Shown piece by piece: positions 5,741 to 9,228 of a DNA stretch of 9,228 nt. The notes beneath the pieces were generated by a model. The model worked only from the letters and a program-made list of their open reading frames with translations. It was not told where the DNA came from and ran no database searches. A program made the position numbers and the translations under genes. The DNA comes from an uncultured Lachnospira sp. (lineage in GTDB: Bacteria; Bacillota; Clostridia; Lachnospirales; Lachnospiraceae). The stretch spans positions 1-9,228 of the forward strand of contig CAKRKK010000086.1 in NCBI GenBank assembly GCA_934358235.1, written 5' to 3'. Positions within the stretch are counted from its first letter, which is position 1; each line of letters opens with the position of its first letter.

Positions 5741-6289
5741 ATGAGAGTTGGACTTGGTTATGATGTTCACAAGCTGGTTGATGATAGAAAGCTTATCCTT
5801 GGAGGTGTAGAGATACCATATGAAAAGGGGCTTCTTGGACACTCAGATGCAGATGTACTGCTTCATGCAATTATGGATGCACTTCTTGGGGCAGCAGCGC
5901 TTGGTGATATAGGAAAGCATTTTCCAGATTCAGATAACAGATATAAGGGTATATCAAGTATAAAGCTTTTAGAGCAGGTTGGTACACTTCTTGATGAGAA
6001 TAATTATATTATCGAGAATATAGATGCTACTATTATTGCGCAGAAGCCTAAGATGCGTCCTTATATAGATACTATGCGTGAGAATATAGCTAAGACGCTT
6101 AAGCTTGATGTCAATCAGGTGAATGTCAAGGCAACAACAGAAGAAGGACTTGGATTCACGGGGACAGGAGAGGGCATATCCTCACAGGCGATATGCAGTC
6201 TTGTTTCGGTGTCTAATTATATATATGGAGATTCTGATATGACTAACTGTTGCGGCAGTTGTAATGGATGCGCTGCAAAGAGAGGATGA
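5741..6289 (+). CDS. ispF: 2-C-methyl-D-erythritol 2,4-cyclodiphosphate synthase
   Basis: IspF converts CDP-ME 2-phosphate to ME-2,4-cyclodiphosphate with release of CMP, in the MEP pathway to isoprenoids. It works as a cytosolic trimer with one zinc per active site. The zinc ligands D8, H10 (GYDVHKL) and H42 ([10 protein letters not shown]) are present at the usual numbers, as are the [14 protein letters not shown] and GEGISSQAI stretches near the end of the fold. ATG 5741 is chosen because the family begins MRVGxGYDVH; the GTG at 5726 would overlap the GAAAGGTG ribosome binding site (5721-5728). The catalytic core normally ends near residue 155-160, but this protein is 182 residues long. 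The extra tail ends in a cysteine cluster, C170, C171, C174 and C177 (CCGSCNGC), which plays no part in known catalysis. The next gene is cysE after 72 bases. Confidence 0.95.
   Translation: MRVGLGYDVHKLVDDRKLILGGVEIPYEKGLLGHSDADVLLHAIMDALLGAAALGDIGKHFPDSDNRYKGISSIKLLEQVGTLLDENNYIIENIDATIIAQKPKMRPYIDTMRENIAKTLKLDVNQVNVKATTEEGLGFTGTGEGISSQAICSLVSVSNYIYGDSDMTNCCGSCNGCAAKRG
6227..6230 (+). promoter_or_regulatory. Internal ribosome binding site near the 3' end of ispF
   Basis: GGAG within ATGGAG lies eight bases before an in-frame ATG at 6239. The same ATGGAG context precedes the chosen starts of both ABC genes and the ZIP gene. It could allow separate translation of the cysteine-rich IspF tail. 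Confidence 0.3.
6239..6289 (+). other. Possible 16-codon cysteine-rich leader peptide, in frame with the ispF tail
   Basis: From the internal ATG 6239 the ispF frame reads [16 protein letters not shown] and stops at the ispF stop codon. It contains four cysteines in eight residues. It has its own GGAG site and lies 72 bases upstream of cysE, the first committed cysteine-synthesis gene, with cysS following. It could be a translated cysteine sensor, or merely the C-terminus of IspF. No convincing terminator or mutually exclusive hairpin pair was found in the 72-base gap, so attenuation is inferred from content and position only. Confidence 0.25.
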
Positions 6290-6361
6290 AATGATTTTAC
6301 ATCTGGCTTCTGCATCATATAATGAATTAAGAACATGTGAATAGTTAGGAAGATATCAGAT

Positions 6362-7036
6362 ATGAAGTATTTAGAATTTATTAAACAGGAAATGGCTGTT
6401 ATTATGGATAGAGATCCAGCAATTAAAAGCAGGATGGAAGTGTTTCTTTATCCAAGCTTCTGGGCATTATTAAAGTATAGAAGGGCACATAAGCTATATG
6501 AAAAGGGACATTTTTACAGAGCCAGGAGATTATCCCAGAAAACAGCAAGAAAGACAGGAATTGAGATACATCCGGGAGCTACAATAGGTGAAGGGTTATT
6601 CATAGACCATGGACACGGTGTGGTTATTGGTGAAACTGCAATTATAGGTGATAACGTAACGCTTTATCAGGGAGTGACTCTTGGTGGAACAGGTAAAGAG
6701 CAGGGAAAGAGACATCCGACGCTAGGAAGTAATATTATGATTGGTGCGGGTGCAAAGGTATTAGGCTCGGTTACAATAGGTGATAATTGTAAGATAGGAG
6801 CGGGCTCAGTGGTTGTAAAGAATGTGCCACCGAATTCCACAGTTGTTGGTGTGCCGGGAAGAATTGTTATAAGGGATAATGTCCGTGTTGAATCAGACCT
6901 TGACCAGATACATCTTCCAGATCCTGTTATGAATGAGATAGAGAAGCTTAAGGAACAGAATCAGAAGCTTAAGAAGCGTCTTGCCAAGCTGGAGAATTCA
7001 GTTAATGAGTCAAGATGTGATGAGGCTGAGGAATAA
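6362..7036 (+). CDS. cysE: Serine O-acetyltransferase
   Basis: CysE transfers acetyl from acetyl-CoA to L-serine, giving O-acetylserine, the precursor of cysteine. Residues about 65-170 form the left-handed beta-helix of hexapeptide transferases, seen as repeats such as IHPGATIGEGLFIDHGHG, VVIGETAIIGDN, VTLGGTG, IMIGAGAKVLGSVTIGDN and KIGAGSVVVKNVPPN. D82-H83 match the catalytic Asp-His pair of CysE. The helical N-terminal domain is short, as in the Bacillus type rather than the longer E. coli type. The C-terminus (about 188-224) is charged and probably a coiled coil (EIEKLKEQNQKLKKRL). AGGA at 6347-6350 lies 11 bases before the ATG. cysS starts 43 bases downstream, so cysteine synthesis and its use in translation are encoded together. 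Feedback inhibition by cysteine is usual in the family but cannot be judged here. Confidence 0.95.
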   Translation: MKYLEFIKQEMAVIMDRDPAIKSRMEVFLYPSFWALLKYRRAHKLYEKGHFYRARRLSQKTARKTGIEIHPGATIGEGLFIDHGHGVVIGETAIIGDNVTLYQGVTLGGTGKEQGKRHPTLGSNIMIGAGAKVLGSVTIGDNCKIGAGSVVVKNVPPNSTVVGVPGRIVIRDNVRVESDLDQIHLPDPVMNEIEKLKEQNQKLKKRLAKLENSVNESRCDEAEE

Positions 7037-7079
7037 ATATATTAAAAATGTATAAAAATATATAAAAAAGAGGATTACT

Positions 7080-8498
7080 ATGAAGATATATAATACACTT
7101 TCAAGACGTAAAGAAGAGTTTGAACCTCTCGAAGAGGGAAAGGTTAAGATGTATGTATGCGGACCAACTGTATACAATCTTATCCATATTGGTAATGCAA
7201 GACCTATGATAGTGTTTGATACCGTAAGAAGATATCTTGAATACAAGGGCTATGAGGTTAACTACGTGTCTAACTTTACAGATGTAGATGACAAGATTAT
7301 CAAGAAGTCAATAGAAGAAGGCGTAACTGCAGAAGAAATATCTAAAAGATATATTGAGGAATGTAAGAAGGATATGGCTGGAATGAATATAAAGCCGGCA
7401 ACTACACATCCACTTGCTACCCAGGAAATAGATGGAATGATTAATATGATACAGACTCTTGTTGATAAGGGTTATGCATATGAGAAGAATGGTACTGTAT
7501 ATTACAGGACAAGAAAGTTTGAGGGCTATGGAAAGCTTTCAAAGAAAAATATAGATGACCTTGAAGCAGGACACAGAGATGATGCACATAAGCTTAAGGT
7601 ATCAGGTGAGGCTGAGAAGGAGGATCCACTTGATTTCGTGTTGTGGAAGCCTAAGAAGGATGGAGAACCATACTGGGAATCACCATGGGGCAATGGACGT
7701 CCAGGCTGGCATATAGAATGTTCAGTTATGGCTAAGAAGTATCTTGCGGATGAGATAGATATACATGCCGGCGGCGAGGATCTTATATTCCCACATCATG
7801 AGAATGAAATTGCCCAGTCAGAGGCTGCGAATGGAGTTCCATTTGCAAAGTACTGGATGCATAACGCATTTCTTAATATTGATAATAGAAAGATGTCTAA
7901 GTCACTTGGTAATTTCTTCACAGTAAGAGATATATCCAAAGAGTATGACCTTCAGGTATTAAGATTCTTTATGCTTTCAGCACATTACAGAAATCCGATT
8001 AACTTCAGCCACGAGCTTATGGAATCAGCTAAGAACAGCCTTGACAGAATAGTTACATCAGTAACTAATCTTTCACATCTTGAAAAGAGTGCGGCAGATT
8101 TACCTATGACAGAGGAAGAGCAGAAGCTTATGGAGGCTGTTAAGGAAATTTATAAGAAATTCGAAGCTGCAATGGAGGATGATTTTAATACAGCGGATGC
8201 CATATCAGCGGTATTTGAGTTTGTCAAGCTTGCTAATACTAATTCATCAGAAGCCAGCACAAAGGCTTATGTTACAGCACTTAAGGACAGCATAGTAAAG
8301 CTTAGTGATATATTAGGACTTAATGTTGTAAAGGCAGAAGAACTTCTTGATGAAGATGTAGAGGCTCTTATAAATGAAAGACAGCAGGCAAGAAAGGACA
8401 GAAACTTTGCAAGAGCTGATGAGATAAGAGATGAGCTTGTGGCAAAGGGAATTGTGCTTGAAGATACAAGAGAAGGTGTCAGATGGAAGAGAGCATAA
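7080..8498 (+). CDS. cysS: Cysteinyl-tRNA synthetase
   Basis: This class I synthetase charges tRNA-Cys with cysteine in the cytoplasm. The 472 residues match the family length. The catalytic domain has HIGN (36-39) as the HIGH motif and KMSKS (271-275). The zinc that selects the cysteine thiol is bound by C27, C214, H239 and E243, all present (MYVCGPTVYN, WHIECSVMA, FPHHENE). The C-terminal part is the helical DALR and anticodon-binding region, ending RWKRA. GAGG at 7070-7073 lies six bases before the ATG. Its last 16 bases overlap the start of mrnC. Confidence 0.98.
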   Translation: MKIYNTLSRRKEEFEPLEEGKVKMYVCGPTVYNLIHIGNARPMIVFDTVRRYLEYKGYEVNYVSNFTDVDDKIIKKSIEEGVTAEEISKRYIEECKKDMAGMNIKPATTHPLATQEIDGMINMIQTLVDKGYAYEKNGTVYYRTRKFEGYGKLSKKNIDDLEAGHRDDAHKLKVSGEAEKEDPLDFVLWKPKKDGEPYWESPWGNGRPGWHIECSVMAKKYLADEIDIHAGGEDLIFPHHENEIAQSEAANGVPFAKYWMHNAFLNIDNRKMSKSLGNFFTVRDISKEYDLQVLRFFMLSAHYRNPINFSHELMESAKNSLDRIVTSVTNLSHLEKSAADLPMTEEEQKLMEAVKEIYKKFEAAMEDDFNTADAISAVFEFVKLANTNSSEASTKAYVTALKDSIVKLSDILGLNVVKAEELLDEDVEALINERQQARKDRNFARADEIRDELVAKGIVLEDTREGVRWKRA

Positions 8499-8956
8499 AA
8501 AAAGATAATCTGACATATGATATATGGAAGTGTCTGGGACTTAAGGAAGTGAGTCCTAGACAGCTTTCTCCACTTGTGCTTGCTTATATAGGCGATAGTA
8601 TATTTGATCTTGTGGTAAAAACCATGATAGTTACAAGGGGAAATACACAGGTTAATAAGATGAACAAAGAGGCAAGCAGCATAGTAAAGGCTGAGGCACA
8701 GTCCAAGATGATAGGCTTTCTTGAGGACAGGCTTACAGAGGAAGAGGAAAGTATATATAAGAGAGGGCGCAATGCTAAGTCTTATACATCAGCAAAGAAT
8801 GCTTCTATAAGCGATTACAGACGGGCAACAGGTTTTGAGGCACTTATGGGCTATCTGTATATGTCAGGAAACTATGAACGTATGTGCGGACTTATAAAGG
8901 AAGCGTTGGACTATCTTGAGGACGAAAAGAAGGCTGCAAAGAAAGCTGTAAAATAA
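8483..8956 (+). CDS. mrnC: Mini-ribonuclease III (23S rRNA maturation)
   Basis: Mini-III is an RNase III-type endonuclease without the double-stranded RNA-binding domain. In Bacillus it trims both ends of 23S rRNA precursors. The 157-residue length fits the family, and the sequence shows the two parts of the RNase III active site: AYIGDSIFDL with D38, and RRATGFEALMGYL with E119. The lysine-rich C-terminus may help RNA binding. The ATG lies inside the last codons of cysS. AAGGTG (8473-8478) within cysS ends four bases before it, giving translational coupling. Placement after cysS and before rlmB is common in Clostridia and Bacilli. Confidence 0.95.
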   Translation: MEESIKKDNLTYDIWKCLGLKEVSPRQLSPLVLAYIGDSIFDLVVKTMIVTRGNTQVNKMNKEASSIVKAEAQSKMIGFLEDRLTEEEESIYKRGRNAKSYTSAKNASISDYRRATGFEALMGYLYMSGNYERMCGLIKEALDYLEDEKKAAKKAVK

Positions 8957-8971
8957 GAGGAGTTATAGAAA

Positions 8972-9228
8972 ATGCGATATAAGGAATTAACATTTGAAGG
9001 CCGTAATGCTGTTCTTGAAGCATTTCGTTCCGGAAAGACAATAGATAAGCTGTATATACTTGATGGATGTCAGGATGGATCTATTAAAAGCATAGTCAGA
9101 GAGGCAAAGAAAACTTCAACAATTATTAACTATGTTGAGAAGGAAAGACTTGACAGACTTGCCAATACAGGACATCATCAGGGGGTTGTAGCCATAGGTG
9201 CTGCATACGAATACGCAGAGGTTAAGGA
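8972..9228 (+). CDS. rlmB: 23S rRNA 2'-O-methyltransferase RlmB/TrmH family (partial)
   Basis: Only the first 85 codons are in the window; the gene runs off the right edge. The start reads MRYKELTFEGRNAVLEAFR, and GHHQGVVAIGA follows near residue 70. Both are characteristic of the N-terminal RNA-binding domain of RlmB-type SPOUT methyltransferases, which methylate the ribose of a guanosine in 23S rRNA domain V. The SAM-binding knot domain lies outside the window. AGGAG (8958-8962) overlaps and follows the mrnC stop and lies nine bases before the ATG. The gap to mrnC is 15 bases, so the two rRNA-processing genes are co-transcribed. Confidence 0.93.
   Translation, partial: MRYKELTFEGRNAVLEAFRSGKTIDKLYILDGCQDGSIKSIVREAKKTSTIINYVEKERLDRLANTGHHQGVVAIGAAYEYAEVK

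Noticed and set aside
7037..7079. T-box leader before cysS
   Set aside because: The cysE-cysS gap is only 43 bases, A-rich, without the T-box sequence or an antiterminator. The gap before cysE is also too short.
1..9228. CRISPR array, insertion sequence, prophage or attachment site next to the tRNA
   Set aside because: No spaced identical repeats of CRISPR size, no transposase or integrase, and no duplicated tRNA 3' end were seen on either strand.

Overview
The window comes from an AT-rich, low-GC Firmicute. It is most likely an anaerobic Clostridia of the Lachnospiraceae type: ATA and AGA codons are heavily used, ribosome binding sites are strong GGAG/AGGAGG-type sites, genes are tightly packed on one strand, and the order ispF-cysE-cysS-mrnC-rlmB fits that group. 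The family assignment is inference from style and gene order. No species can be named from the sequence alone.

Layout. Bases 1-73 hold a tRNA-Val(UAC) on the minus strand with a near-consensus promoter at 116-145. Bases 74-840 contain no convincing protein gene but are dense in signals. There is a probable small RNA (about 324-483) with its own extended -10 promoter, two hairpins, a single-stranded stretch identical to the anti-Shine-Dalgarno core, and a strong terminator. This is followed by a promoter/operator-like region with three perfect palindromes and four 14-bp tandem repeats, just in front of the first coding gene.

Bases 841-5607 carry four co-directional genes with no terminator visible between them: two half-transporters resembling CydD and CydC (a probable heterodimeric thiol/amino-acid exporter), a seven-cysteine protein of the YgbA 'nitrous oxide-stimulated promoter' family, and a ZIP-family metal permease. 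No cytochrome bd genes are present. A redox, nitrosative-stress or metal-thiol role is the inferred common theme.

Bases 5741-9228 carry a housekeeping cluster: ispF (isoprenoid synthesis), cysE and cysS (cysteine synthesis and charging of tRNA-Cys), mrnC (Mini-III, 23S rRNA maturation) and the start of rlmB (23S rRNA 2'-O-methylation). cysS and mrnC overlap. IspF has a C-terminal tail with a CCxxCxxC cluster that is not part of the catalytic fold. It lies directly upstream of cysE-cysS and is preceded by an internal ribosome binding site and ATG. It may be a cysteine-sensing translated leader or a metal-binding tail; this is the most novel hypothesis offered here.
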